Origin: Cricetomys ansorgei | Taxonomy: Eukaryota; Chordata; Mammalia; Rodentia; Nesomyidae | Assembly (NCBI GenBank): GCA_026225945.1 | Contig: JAMJFZ010002594.1 | Coordinates: forward strand, 2,458,501 to 2,522,500 | Direction: 5' to 3' | Length of the DNA stretch: 64,000 bases | Shown here: piece after piece, positions 1 to 13,940 of the stretch | Layout: every line of letters starts with the position of its first letter | Numbering within the stretch: the stretch's first letter is position 1 | Notes under the pieces: generated by a model | What the model saw: the letters and a program-made list of their open reading frames with translations, nothing else | Databases searched by the model: none | Told to the model about the DNA's origin: nothing | Made by a program: the position numbers and the translations under genes

Positions 1-840
1 TCAGATACAGTCACGAATGCACTGCTCACACCTTGACCTGAACTTTGAGCTAGCTGGGGTCAGGATCATCCTCTAGGACTGCAGTGAAGGTGTCCTACGG
101 CCCACAGGCAGTCAGAGCCCATCTGAGCGAGCAGATGGACAGGAACCTGGTTACTAAATGCAGCCTTGTAAACACAACTGTCTCCAATAGCTCCTCAGCA
201 CTTGGCTCTGTGCCAGGCACATGGAAGCTGCTTGGCCAGCATCTGTTTAGAGAAAGTGCAGATGTGTGCGTGCCCTGAGCCTCTCCCAGCCATCTGCCCC
301 TGGTGTCCTCTGAGGCCAGATGTGGTTGTGCAAATGCCAGAATGGCACTTGGGTTTCGAGGCGCATGAGGAGGCATTAGCGTGCTTCCGGTGCTCTATAT
401 CAGAACTGTGCCTTGTGGGCACGGGGTGGAGGGGCTCCAGCTCCACGGGTCCCTCAAGGAACACAGACTTCTTGGCACAGGTCGTGCCTGACTGGACTGT
501 CCCCTGGGGGAAATGCACCAAAGATTCTGTTGATAATTTGCAAACCAGTGAAGCGCTTGGGTCCGGAGCACACTCCTTGGGTCTAGCTGGTTCCTCTCTC
601 TAGCTGGGGCGAGCACACATCTCCCAGCCTTCTTCAGGAAGACTGGTTGCTCTGCTACCCACACATCTGGGCCACATCTGGCGTTTTCAGCCACTCTCGA
701 CCTTGTCCCTGTTCTGGGAAACATTCCCCAGAGGCTGAGCTCCTTTCCCAGCCGTGTCTTAGTTCTCCCTCCCCATCTCCTCCCTCTCTCTGCCTCTGGC
801 TGAATATGTTACCATTCTACCATCTCTTGACTCTGCACCT
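1..840. other. unannotated segment, probable CRYBB1 intron 1
   Basis: No coding exon, RNA gene or clear interspersed repeat is recognisable here on either strand. If the minus-strand CRYBB1 exon 1 call at 1404-1430 is right, this segment is the beginning of CRYBB1 intron 1. The crystallin coding exons would then lie beyond the left edge, because no beta-crystallin Greek-key peptide can be read on the minus strand in this interval. Confidence 0.4.
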
Positions 841-942
841 CCCTCCCTTCCTTTTCCTCATCCTCCTCCTCTTCCTCCTCCTCCTTCCTCCTCCTCCTCT
901 TTCTCCTCGTCTTCCTCCTCCTCCTCTTTCTCCTGCTCTTCT

Positions 943-974
<32 letters not shown>

Positions 975-1192
975 TTCATTCTCTTCCTCCTCCTCCTCTT
1001 CCTCCTCCTGCTCCTCCTCCTCCTGCTCCTCCTGCTCCTCCTCCTCTTCCCCCTTCTCTTCCTCTTCCTCCTCTTCCTCCTCCTCTTCCTCCTTCTCCTC
1101 CTCCTGCTCTTCCTCCTTCTCCTCCTCCTCTTCCTCCTCCTCCTGCTTGTCCTCTTCCTCCTCCTCCTCTTCCTCTTCCTCCTCCTCTCTGT
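841..1192. repeat. polypyrimidine (TCC/TCTTCC)n tract
   Basis: About 350 bp of almost pure pyrimidine on the plus strand (TCC, TCTTCC and TCCTCCTGC units), hence pure purine (GGA/GAA) on the minus strand. It creates artefactual open frames (poly-Pro/Leu on plus, poly-Glu on minus) that are not genes. It abuts the remnant of an antisense B1 SINE at about 1190. Relative to the proposed CRYBB1 exon 1 it would lie about 0.2-0.55 kb into intron 1, with the purine strand as the sense strand. Confidence 0.95.
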
Positions 1193-1275
1193 AGCCCAGG
1201 CTAGCCTCCAATTCTCAGCAATCCCCCTGTCTCAGCCTCTTGAGAGCTAGGTAGATAAGGATGCACCAGCCATAG
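1190..1275 (-). repeat. B1-type SINE fragment (antisense)
   Basis: The stretch reads as the right part of an antisense B1: a 'gtagcccaggctagcctcc' block, then 'ctgtctcagcctcttgag' and a 'gatgcaccagcc' ending. The left part has been replaced by the polypyrimidine tract, which suggests the microsatellite grew out of the pyrimidine-rich tail of this insertion. Confidence 0.6.
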
Positions 1276-1403
1276 ATCTGGTCTCGCTTCCTCCTAGCGC
1301 CTTCTCCCAGGGTCCAGCAGCTCTGTTCATCGTGACCCATCCCTCCCTCCCCCTTTCTTTTCGCCTTCCCCCAGTCCTCTGGAAGTGTGGCAGCCCCTCT
1401 TAC

Positions 1404-1430
1404 CTGTATTGCAGGAAAGGCGGGTGCTGT
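1404..1430 (-). other. CRYBB1: candidate CRYBB1 exon 1 (non-coding 5' UTR)
   Basis: On the minus strand a TATAAAA box (1454-1460) is followed about 25-30 nt downstream by a short segment ending CAG at 1404, with splice donor GTAAGA at 1403-1398. A Maf-like site lies about 80 nt upstream of the inferred start. Known biology: CRYBB1 lies head-to-head with CRYBA4 in mammals a few kb away, and beta-crystallin genes begin with very short non-coding exons. The position and strand fit CRYBB1. The start (about 1430) is estimated from the TATA distance. No coding exon is in the window, so the identity rests on synteny and promoter architecture. Confidence 0.6.
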
Positions 1431-1453
1431 GGCTGCCTCAGGGCCGACCCCCA

Positions 1454-1460
1454 TTTTATA
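1454..1460 (-). promoter_or_regulatory. CRYBB1: TATA box of candidate CRYBB1 promoter
   Basis: The minus strand reads TATAAAA. It lies 25-30 nt upstream of the short exon that ends in a consensus splice donor. Lens crystallin promoters typically carry a TATA box at this spacing. Confidence 0.6.
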
Positions 1461-1503
1461 ACCTGGCAGACACCAGAGCCTATAGTGTGTCACACAAAGA
1501 GGC

Positions 1504-1516
1504 AGCTGGCTCAGCA
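1504..1516 (-). promoter_or_regulatory. Maf response element-like site
   Basis: The minus strand reads TGCTGAGCCAGCT, which matches 11 of 13 positions of the palindromic Maf recognition element TGCTGAGTCAGCA. It lies about 45-60 bp upstream of the TATA box. Large Maf proteins (c-Maf, MafA/L-Maf) are established activators of beta- and gamma-crystallin promoters through such sites. Binding here is inferred. Confidence 0.6.
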
Positions 1517-1519
1517 ATC

Positions 1520-3090
1520 CTTCACAGGGCCCGGAGCTGGCTCTGTCCCATTCCTGCACAGGCTAGCACTTTCCATTGTGGGCCTGGAACACAGAGAAAC
1601 CCTGGCCTCAACCCTATCCTGACTCCTGACTCTGTTACCCTGGCTGGAGACAGGCCCAGGGCCCTGCTGGCTGCCAGCCTAGGGTAGGAAAGGGGCACTG
1701 GGAGGGGGCGGCCTGAATTAGAACCCGCCTCAGACACTGTGCACCAGGGCTTCAGAAGTCTCTGCCTCTAGGGGGTCTCAGTCTAGAGACACAGATCACA
1801 CGTCTCCCTGTGGGATGTTGCACAGAACCGAAGGCAGCTGAGCACGCACAGGGTTTGTAAGGACAGAGGGGCTCTGAGTCCACAGCCCCGTTTCCAAGCA
1901 CTTCTGTGTGTTTGCAGCTCCGGGCTTTGTGACTGGCTTCTCTAGGGCTCTGTAGTGGCCTGCCGTATCCTGGTTCTCACTGCACCCACGTCTCATATGA
2001 GGCAGGTGAGGTGCGGAGGCTCTGGCCTGCATGCCTCATCTCAGGCCACCCGACCTTGGCCCTGAAGGAGGCCTGCCTGACTTCCCTGAGGTAGGGTGGT
2101 GGGGTGGGACTGGGTCCCAGGCTCGTTGTTCTTCCTCAGCTCCCATCAGCCCCTACTGTCTGATCCCTGGGGTGCTGCCCAGGGTCAGGAACACAGAGTC
2201 TCTGAGGAGCCTCACATCACACGGCACCTGACTGGGCGAGGGGCCTCCACCTCACGCAGGCCCTGTCAGTGTCAGGATGGAACTGGGCTCCAGTGTTCAT
2301 CGGGGACGGTGGGAGATGGATGAGGAAGTGTTGGACCTGGCGGTGATGACGGAGATCGATGCTGGAGAATGATAAACAGAAAGGGAGGTGGAGAGATGGA
2401 GGGAGCCTGAGGGAAAGGAGAAAGCGGGCCGGCCATGCATCCTAGCGGACCAGTGAACCCCAACCAGTGGACCCAACAGGCAGAAGGCAGATGGTCCCCC
2501 ATTTGCCCAAACAGAAACTGAGACCCACATAGAAGAGGAGACTTCCACCTTGTCCACAGAGTGAACTCAAAGTGGAGTGGAGCTGGAAATTGGCCGGGTC
2601 AGGTCATCTGCTACGTGTCCCCAGCCCCGGGGGGGTGCAGCCATCTTCGAAGAAACTCTTCTATGGGAGCCCGGGACCCCCATGGGACCTAGTACTGTCT
2701 TGTGTTCACCCTGGCCTGGGGCAAGTGCTGGTTCTGCCCACGAGCCCCTTTCTCTGCCTTTCATCCTGGGCCAAGGCCTTGAAGGCTGAGCCTGGAACCA
2801 CAGGACGGGGCAGCCGCTGGGACTCGGGCCAGGACGCCTGCGGTGGGGGCCACCCACAGGTCTGTCCTCAGGAGCAGCATCTGCAGTTCCATCCCCTACC
2901 CTCCTGGCAATGGGCAGTTTGCCAAAGGTTTGTGCAGATGGGAGCAGCCTCCCTTCCTGGGCAGTCCCGCTCTGAGCACCGTGTGACTCTGCAGCCTGAC
3001 TTCAGATCACCATTTTATTGCCTTTGTCCCCTCCCAGCCCTCTTTCCCATCTGTCATGTGGAATCGGCACTCACGTTTTTCCTTATTTCT
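1520..3090. other. intergenic spacer between the divergent crystallin promoters
   Basis: Non-repetitive, moderately GC-rich DNA between the putative CRYBB1 promoter and the CRYBA4 promoter. No exon, RNA gene or interspersed repeat is evident. The short open frames here lack any recognisable domain and show no codon structure. Confidence 0.5.
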
Positions 3091-3094
3091 GTTT

Positions 3095-3192
3095 GTTTAT
3101 TGAGACAGGGTCTCACATAGCCCAGGCTGGCCCTCCAGCCTCCGCTTCCCATGTGCTGGAATTACAAGTGAGCACCACCATGCTGGGCTGAG
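3095..3192 (-). repeat. B1 SINE fragment (antisense)
   Basis: Reads as an antisense B1: 'gagacagggtctcacatag', then 'cccaggctggccc' and 'gtgctggaattacaagtg' and an 'agcaccaccatgctgggc' end. It is diverged and shorter than a full B1. Confidence 0.75.
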
Positions 3193-3420
3193 GACTCAGT
3201 TCCTTCCAACCTCCTGAGTCCAAACTCTTAGCCGCTAGGAGCTCCTGCTTTGGGGAGCTGCCATTCATGATAACGCACACTTCTACTGCCAGTAAGGACG
3301 GCACAAGTGACCAAGACCCAGACAGCCATCTTTGTCCCTGGGACAAGACCAACGCCGTTCATGTGGAACATGTTATGCTCATGGTGCTGTGCTTTCAGGC
3401 TAACCATTGACGTTTAAATG

Positions 3421-3939
3421 TTATTACATGTGTGTGTGTACATGCATGTGTGCATGCATGTGCGTATGTCTGTGTGGTGCATGTGTGTGTGTGTGCATGC
3501 ATGGATGTATGTGTGTATGTGTGCATGCATGGGTGTATGTATGTGTATGTATGCATGCATGCACGTGTGTGTGCATTTGTGTATGTGTGTATGTGCACAT
3601 GCATGTGTGTGTGCATACGTGTATGTGTACGTGAGTGTGTGGTGCATGTATGTGTGTACATGCATGTATGTATGTATGTATGTGTATGTATGCATGCACG
3701 TGTGTGTATGCATTTGTGTATGTGTGTGTATGTGTGCATGCATGGGTGTATGTGTGTGAGATACATGCATGTGTGTGCATGCATGTATGTATGTGTGTAT
3801 GTGTGCATGCATGGGTGTATGTATATGTATGGATGCATGCATATGTGCCTGTGTGTGTGCATGCATGCATGTTATGTGTGTGAGCTGCATGCATGTCTAT
3901 GTGCACATGCATGCATGTGTGTGTGTGTATATGTGCATG

Positions 3940-3978
<39 letters not shown>

Positions 3979-4014
3979 ATGTGTGTGTTTGTGTGTGTGT
4001 GTGTGTACATGCAC
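3421..4014. repeat. (TG)n / (TGCATG)n microsatellite complex
   Basis: About 600 bp of alternating purine-pyrimidine sequence built from TG, TGTA and TGCATG units, ending in a near-pure (TG)n block at about 3950-4007. Six-frame translation gives long Cys/Met/Val or His/Thr frames that are artefacts. It lies in the spacer between the two divergent crystallin promoters, about 1.1 kb upstream of the CRYBA4 TATA box. Confidence 0.95.
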
Positions 4015-4130
4015 ACATGGAGGTCAGAGGACAACTTGCAGGAGTCAGTTCTCGCCTTCCACCACGTGGTCCTGAGGACTGACGTCAGGCGCCAGGCTTG
4101 GTGGTACCCAGCTGAGCCATCTCATCAGCC
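4012..4130 (-). repeat. B3-type (B2-related) SINE fragment, antisense
   Basis: The segment has the characteristic blocks 'ggaggtcagaggacaactt', 'ggagtcagttctcgccttcc' and 'gagccatctcatcagcccc', as seen in antisense B3 insertions. The adjacent TG-rich tract is the usual partner of these SINEs. Confidence 0.7.
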
Positions 4131-4149
4131 CCACTTTGTCTTTTTGTTC

Positions 4150-4255
4150 TCATTTAACACACGACATAGCTGAGGCCCAGATGCACTAGCTCACTGAGGT
4201 ACCCAGCTCACAGGCGTGAGGTGTAGACTCAGGCTGCTGCCCGTGGAGGCTGCGT
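4150..4255 (+). repeat. MIR-like ancient SINE remnant
   Basis: A diverged match to the MIR core ('agctgaggcccagatgc', then 'gtacccagctcacaggc'). It is old and has no detectable flanking duplication. It is listed because it explains the only structured sequence in this part of the spacer. Confidence 0.4.
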
Positions 4256-5066
4256 TCCGTCCCCGCTCCCCAGGTCCTGCATGTGTGACAGCTCTTCTGC
4301 TATTGCAGGAAGGAAGGGATGTCACTATTTTCCTGGCCATCAGAGGACTCACTCTTTATCTGGATCACCCAGCATTGGGCTGAGTTTTACCACCAGTGGT
4401 TCCCGCCATGCTACCCACTCCCGTGACAAGCCCCTCTCAGGCTGCTCAGAGGCAGGATCAGGGGATTCCACATGCCTTGGGCGTGGTCGGGCATGTGCTG
4501 CTTTGTGAGACATGTTAGCAAGCTGCAGCCTTGCTTCTGCACACACAGCCGCGGATGCTCCCACAGGCTGGCAGGCCACACAGGCTCTGACCCTGATGAC
4601 CACTCTTACCTCCCCCCTCAGCAGAGATGTGCTCTAGCTCTGTATATCTATCCAGAGCCCTTGCTCAACGCCTCTGGGGTTTTGCTTAGAATGCCCCTCC
4701 TTCCAAGCCACTGTATAAATCACCTCTACCCTTTAAATGAGTGACCCCCCTCCCCAGTCAGCGCCTGTTGCCTGGCAGAGGCCTGTGGGATGGGGGAAGA
4801 GTGCGGGCACAGCATCCCTGTGCTCTGTCTTCTGTCTGTCCTCTCATGCAGGTAGACAGAAGGTCACCCAGTTGGGATGATGTTGGACCCTTAGTTCAGC
4901 GGTCCCTGATCCTGATCAGGAGTCCCGGGGAACTGATGGAGGAAGGCATCATCTTCTCTAGTGCTGACCCTGGGCAGGCCACTGTTCCATCCCAGCCAAA
5001 GCCAGAGCTGCTGACGCATCCACCCTGGGCCTTGGCCAGGACTAGCTTTTGTTTCTGCCACTGGCT

Positions 5067-5075
5067 TGCTGAGTC
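5067..5075 (+). promoter_or_regulatory. Maf half-site / AP-1-like element upstream of CRYBA4
   Basis: TGCTGAGTC lies about 40 bp upstream of the TATA box and about 70-75 bp upstream of the inferred start. It is the left half plus centre of a Maf recognition element. Its placement mirrors the Maf-like site at the minus-strand CRYBB1 promoter. A role in lens activation is inferred from the known action of Maf factors on crystallin genes. Confidence 0.55.
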
Positions 5076-5112
5076 TGTGTTTGTCCCTCGGGGCCCCTGC
5101 CCCTTTCCTGTC

Positions 5113-5118
5113 TATAAG
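5113..5118 (+). promoter_or_regulatory. CRYBA4: TATA box of CRYBA4 promoter
   Basis: TATAAG within 'gtctataagagcc' lies about 30 bp upstream of the inferred transcription start near 5143. The proposed first exon ends at a perfect splice donor, GTAAGT, at 5168. No better TATA-donor pair is seen between here and the first coding exon. Confidence 0.65.
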
Positions 5119-5142
5119 AGCCTGACCTGTCTGGTCCTGGTT

Positions 5143-5167
5143 CTGATGTGTGTTCTGGCCCTTGTTG
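5143..5167 (+). other. CRYBA4: candidate CRYBA4 exon 1 (non-coding 5' UTR)
   Basis: A short leader exon is inferred from a TATA box about 30 bp upstream and a consensus donor GTAAGT at 5168-5173. It would splice over a 666-bp intron to the acceptor at 5833. The 5' end is an estimate. Short untranslated first exons are typical of beta-crystallin genes. Confidence 0.6.
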
Positions 5168-5334
5168 GTAAGTCTGGGTGGGAGACAGGACTGGAGCTGA
5201 GCTCTCTCTGGTGGTTTCCTGTGAGTCTAGGGGTACAGGCTTTCAATCTTAGGGATGTTACTGGGTCACCCTGAATGCCATCACAATCCAGGTAGTCTTC
5301 AAATGTCCAGACTGTGACTCTTATTTAAATGACT

Positions 5335-5484
5335 TTTTGTTTTGTTTTGAGACAGGGTTTCTCTGTCGTAACTCTGGCTGTCCTAGAACTCACTCTGTAG
5401 ACCAGGCTGGCCTGGAACTCAGAGATCCGCCTGGCTCTGCCTCCCGAGTGCTGGGATTAAAGGTGTGCACCACCACTACCCGGC
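5335..5484 (-). repeat. full-length B1 SINE (antisense) in CRYBA4 intron 1
   Basis: A near-complete antisense B1, from 'tgttttgagacagggtttc' to 'caccaccactacccggc'. It is flanked by the duplicated target TTAAATGAC (about 5325-5333 and 5485-5493), which confirms retroposition. It contains the variant 'gtaactctggctgtcc' shared with other B1 copies in the window. Confidence 0.95.
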
Positions 5485-5845
5485 TTAAATGACGTTTTTC
5501 CCATCATTTTTTGGCTTGTGCATCTACTATGAGAGCCATGCATCTGGCTAGTGCTCCTTTTTGTTGTTTTTGGTTTTTTTGCAGGGGGGAGGAGTGGTGC
5601 ATAAACCTCACTCTACCCATAAGGCCACAGCAGCCCACTGTGGGCTGGGGCTGGAGGTGATGACACCCAGATGTGGCCGAGGTGGTGGTGTCTGGAGATG
5701 GGCGGGATGACAGAGGAGTCACCCCGCTCCAGGAACACCCAGACCCATCTGGATTCTGACCCCGCCTTAGTCAACTTTCAGCCAAGGGAGCTGGGAATCC
5801 AACGGAATGTGACTGTGCTCTTCTCCTCTGTAGGACCGGGCCAAC

Positions 5846-10239
<4,394 letters not shown>

Positions 10240-10415
10240 GCGCGCATGCGCCGGGGTGCCTGCGTGAACGACTGAGTGACTGGCTGGAGGATGTGGCTGC
10301 TCTTGGTTCTGGCCCCTCCCACCCCCCCTCTGTGTTCCATGGGAACCCCACACTCCTGTCAGCCAGCCCATGCCTGGCCAGCTCACAAAGGTGAAATAAA
10401 CAAAAAAGTAAAGAC
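10240..10415 (+). terminator. CRYBA4: CRYBA4 3' UTR and polyadenylation signal
   Basis: A single AATAAA at 10395-10400 lies about 156 nt past the stop codon, giving a short 3' UTR as is usual for beta-crystallin mRNAs. Cleavage would be expected roughly 10-25 nt further downstream. Confidence 0.85.
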
Positions 10416-10724
10416 CCATATCAATTGTGCTTTCCAATTTTACCGGCCTCTGAAGGAGGAAGCAATTTTCAACGCTATTTGTCTGGGTTTAAGGTTTACG
10501 TTTGCTCTCCCTCTGTGTGCGCGCGCATAGGCATACCTGCGCTTGTGAGAGCCACAGGCGCAGAAGAGGGCTTCCGATCACCTGGAGCCGCATTACAGGT
10601 GGTCGCGAGGGGCTGTGCGTGGGAAATCCGGCCCGCATGCTAAAGCAGCTAGCCCTCCTCATCGCTGAGCCCTCCCTTAGCCCTCTTGTCGATTTCCCTG
10701 ATCTATGCTTTAATTGTTTTTTCT

Positions 10725-10890
10725 TTTATGTGTGTGGGTGTTTTGTCTGCATGTAGGTCTGTCCACCGCCAGGGTGCAGTGTCCACGGGGGCAGAAGAGG
10801 GCGTCAGATGGGACTGGAGTTATGAGCCACCAAGTGGGTGCTGGGAAATGAACTTGGGTCCTCTGGAAGAGCTAATGAGTGGTCACTTGC
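10725..10890 (-). repeat. B3/B2-related SINE (antisense)
   Basis: Reads 'tatgtgtgtgggtgttttg', 'gggcagaagagggcgtcag', 'gtgggtgctgggaaatgaac' and 'ttgggtcctctggaagagc'. These are the standard blocks of an antisense B3/B2-family insertion with a TG-rich start. Confidence 0.85.
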
Positions 10891-11229
10891 GTGTTGTCAG
10901 CGTTCGCGCTCAGACCAGAGGAAGGCTCATTGCCATCCCTCCCCCGAGCCTGACATGGGAAGGAAAACGCTGTGAAAGAAAATCAAGCAATGCATTCCCC
11001 TCCCCTACTGCTGCTCTGAGCCAACGCCCAGAAAGACCAGAGACCAGGTTTCAGTGGCACCAGACCGCCAGGAAGGAACCTCCACAGCTCGAACTTGAGA
11101 GAGGGGAGTTCACTGGGAGAAAACAGAGAAGGAGGAGGAAGAGGAAGAGGAGAGGAAGGAGGAAAACAAGGCTGTTGTTTGATACTGTTCCTGGGGAACA
11201 GTAAACAAACATCCACCCAACCCATATAG

Positions 11230-11453
11230 CAGTGGTTCTCAACCTGTGGGTCCCGACCCCTTTGGGTATCAAATTGACCCTTTCACAGGGGTTGCTTAAG
11301 ACCATTTGCGTATCATATATTTACATTATGATTCATAACGGTAGCAAAACTACAGTTATGGAGTAGCAATGATATAATTGTATAGTCGGGGGTGGTGACA
11401 TCATGAGCAACCGTATTAAAGGGTCACAGTGTGAGAAAGGCTGAGAACCGTTG
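11230..11453 (+). mobile_element. URR1-type hAT DNA transposon downstream of CRYBA4
   Basis: A second copy of the element in CRYBA4 intron 5, in the same orientation. It begins CAGTGGTTCTCAACCTG and ends 'ggctgagaaccgttg', with the shared core 'tcacaggggttgcttaagac' and 'cgtattaaagggtcacag'. It is internally diverged and slightly shorter than the intronic copy. Confidence 0.9.
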
Positions 11454-11456
11454 CTA

Positions 11457-11830
11457 GGTAGAGACTCAAAGACAGATCAAAGTTAGATACCATTAAAGTC
11501 AGACTTGGTGAGACGCTGAGTTTGATCAGGGTCACTTACAGGAGAAGACATGACAGACAGCTACATCACTAAGGCCTACCCCAGTGGGGGTGACAGCTCA
11601 TGAAAGCTGGGAACCTGGAGCTCACTGCACAGCCTGGAGGCAGCCTAACAGGTTGGAGAGTCTTTCCAGGTGCCTCAGTTGGTCTCTGCCTCTTCCAGGC
11701 AGCTCAGCTCTTCTGAGAGCGACTCTTGGTCTTTACCACCTATATCCTCATGGGGAGGGAGGGGCCTAGTGAATCTGCTCAGTTTCAGGGACTTCCTGCA
11801 GCCATTGTGAGTTGTCTCCTTCCTGAGCCT
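11457..11830 (+). repeat. unassigned rodent interspersed repeat, copy 1
   Basis: This segment aligns with 36303-36640 in the same orientation. Shared blocks include 'gatcagggtcacttacagg' versus 'cgtcagggccacgtacagg', a 'ctcatgaaagc' block, and a matching downstream 'cctgagcctaaagag' / 'cctgagtcctaaggag'. Two diverged copies 25 kb apart indicate an interspersed repeat, possibly LTR-derived. I cannot name the family. Confidence 0.55.
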
Positions 11831-12249
11831 AAAGAGTTTCCCTGCGGGATGGAGTGTTTCACCCCCTGTAAACACCCTGAGTCTTAAAGAGCTTCTCTCC
11901 AAGATGGAGGAGTCTAACCTCAGGGGAAACTGCTGCACAGCAGAGACGGTAGGATGTGGGAAGAGGAAGAAAAGAAAGCGAAAGGAAAGGGTAGGAAGGG
12001 AGAGGGGAGCCTCCCCTGTGCTGTTGCTACCCCCCTTCCCTAAGAGGAATCTGCCAGCCCTCCTGGCCCTCCTTTGGGGCCTCTGCTTACTGCCTGTAAT
12101 TACCAGATTAAGGATGGGAAACCACAGGTGGGCGGAGCCTCCCTTTCCTGCCCCCAGTATTTCCTGACACAAAGGCTGCCTTGGTCCATGTATTGGGGGA
12201 GGGGCTTCAGGATTTGTGCCTCTAAGGGAGAGGCTCCGTCTTGTACGCG

Positions 12250-12665
12250 GTATTAGTAAGGGTTCTCTGGAGTAGCAGAGCATATCTATCTATTTATCTG
12301 TGTATTAGAATGACTTATGGGCGGTGGCCCAGCTAACGCCAACAATGGCTGCCTAAGTACGGAAGGTCCAAGAATCTCATAGCTGTTCAGTCCACGAGGC
12401 TGGATATCTCATCTGGTCTTCCCTACATGCTGGAATCCAGTGAAGGAATGGACTTGCTAGCAAGGGCAGGAGGAAGCAGGCAGAGAGATCAAGCTTCCTT
12501 CTTCCATGTCCTTTGTGTAGGCTGCCAGCAGAGGCGTGGCCCAGCTTAGAGGTGTGTCTTCCCTCCTCGAGGATCGGAAGTGGATCTTACCGTTTCAGAT
12601 GATCCCTCACAGGTGTGCCCAGATATTTGGGGTTTTAGTTTGTTCCAGATGTAGGCAAGTTGACA
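12250..12665 (+). repeat. LTR-like interspersed repeat remnant
   Basis: Starts 'ttagtaagggttctctggag' and ends 'ggcaagttgacaaccaagaa', a layout I recognise from abundant rodent LTR-like repeats whose sense strand begins with a 'gtcaacttg' motif. No coding sequence remains. The family name is unresolved. Confidence 0.5.
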
Positions 12666-13073
12666 ACCAAGAATAGCTCTCTCCCCTCTCTCTCTCTTGA
12701 GACACTTAAAGTGGAGATTTCTGTTGTCATTTCCCAATTTTGACTGTGCTTCCCCAGTCCTTACCCCAAACACAGGGTCTGTGGCTGCCCCTGAGGGATG
12801 GCAGGTGTCTCTACTTACGCCCTGGAGCTGATGGCCAGCTGGCCAGCTGATGGTCACAGTGGCCATGACCCTTTGCCAATCATCTCTTGCAGAGGTGGGC
12901 GGGCAGAGGGAGTGGTCAAACCCACACAGAGGACCGGCAGAGCTGGGGCACAAATTCCTGACCCCCCACTCTAAGTACCCCTCCCCCATCATGAGTATGC
13001 TGAGCTCCTCGAGCTAGCCAGGTGGAGACTAACATTTTTAAATTACGGTTACATTTAAAAATGTATTATCATT

Positions 13074-13083
13074 TGTGTGTGTG

Positions 13084-13117
<34 letters not shown>
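13074..13117. repeat. (GT)n microsatellite
   Basis: About 44 bp of nearly perfect GT dinucleotides with one GCAT interruption. It lies next to the B3-type SINE that follows. Confidence 0.95.
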
Positions 13118-13119
<2 letters not shown>

Positions 13120-13252
13120 TCAGCTGTCAAGTGGAGGTCAGAAGATGGATTTTGGGAGTTGATTCTCTCCTTCCTCAGGGTAGTTTCCAGGGTTCAAACT
13201 CAGGTCATCAGGCTTGGCAGCAAGTGCTTTTATCAGCAAGTCAGAGGGCAGG
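13118..13252 (-). repeat. B3-type SINE (antisense)
   Basis: Blocks 'agtggaggtcagaagatgg', 'ggagttgattctctccttcc' and 'caggtcatcaggcttggcag' match antisense B3 SINEs. It follows the (GT)n tract, as these elements commonly do. Confidence 0.75.
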
Positions 13253-13834
13253 GTAGAGGAGGGAGGGAGAAGGGGGCCCGACTTTAACTTAAGCTGGCCC
13301 CAAGTTGATCCTTGGGATGCCCCTCCCGCTTTCCCATCTCCTCCCCTCCCTTTCCGTCCCCCTACCCCACTAGCTTAGTACTGGCTTAGTTACTGAGGCC
13401 CTGGTAACTGCCAGGCTCCCCAGCATCCTGACGGTCTCTAGAATGGTCCATGGGTCAGAACCCGCGCGACACTGACCCCTGGTGGTGAAATGTGGAAACG
13501 CACCCACCCAGAGCTGTCTGAGGACCGCTGTTCAGGGGTGTGGGGTGCTGGAACAGAGCAGGGGTGAGCGAACCAAGAGGAAAGAGCTCGTGCCAAGGAG
13601 AGGGGGCTTCTGGGTGAGGTCGGGGCCTGAGCTCCTCCCTGCTCTTAAAGCAGCCATAGCGTCTGGGTGTTTTCTGGCCCACCGTGGACATGGGTGACAT
13701 TGCATTCCCCTTTTGTTGTCTTCCGGGATGCTCAGGACCAGTGGCCAGCCTGCTCCCAGTGCCTGTTCAGAGCACAGCGATTGATGTCTAAGATAATTAA
13801 ATCTCTGATTGTTCGTTCTTCTCCAAGTCTCATT

Positions 13835-13940
13835 TTTCTTATTTTGTTTTGTGTAGTCCAGGCAGGCCTTGGGCTGATTCTCCCGCCTCAGCTATGGAAA
13901 GTAGCTGATTACAGACATGTGCCACCACCCCAGGCTTCCT
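13835..13940 (-). repeat. B1-like SINE fragment (antisense)
   Basis: A diverged antisense fragment: 'tgtagtccaggcaggccttg', 'gattctcccgcctcagctat', 'gattacagacatgtgccacc'. Confidence 0.6.

Noticed and set aside
858..1211. Minus-strand 117-codon poly-Glu open frame and plus-strand Pro/Leu frame
   Set aside because: Produced entirely by the TCC/GGA microsatellite; no flanking coding structure or domain.
1..1400. Search for CRYBB1 coding exons on the minus strand
   Set aside because: No Greek-key peptide or exon of the expected size and splice context is readable; coding exons must lie outside the window.
3395..4082. Overlapping His/Thr and Cys/Val open frames in several phases
   Set aside because: Translation of the TG/TGCATG microsatellite in all frames and both strands; typical simple-repeat artefact.
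4711..4716. TATAAA on the plus strand ('ctgtataaatcacc') as the CRYBA4 TATA box
   Set aside because: No good splice donor follows at a suitable distance; the TATAAG at 5113 with GTAAGT at 5168 and a Maf half-site is far better.
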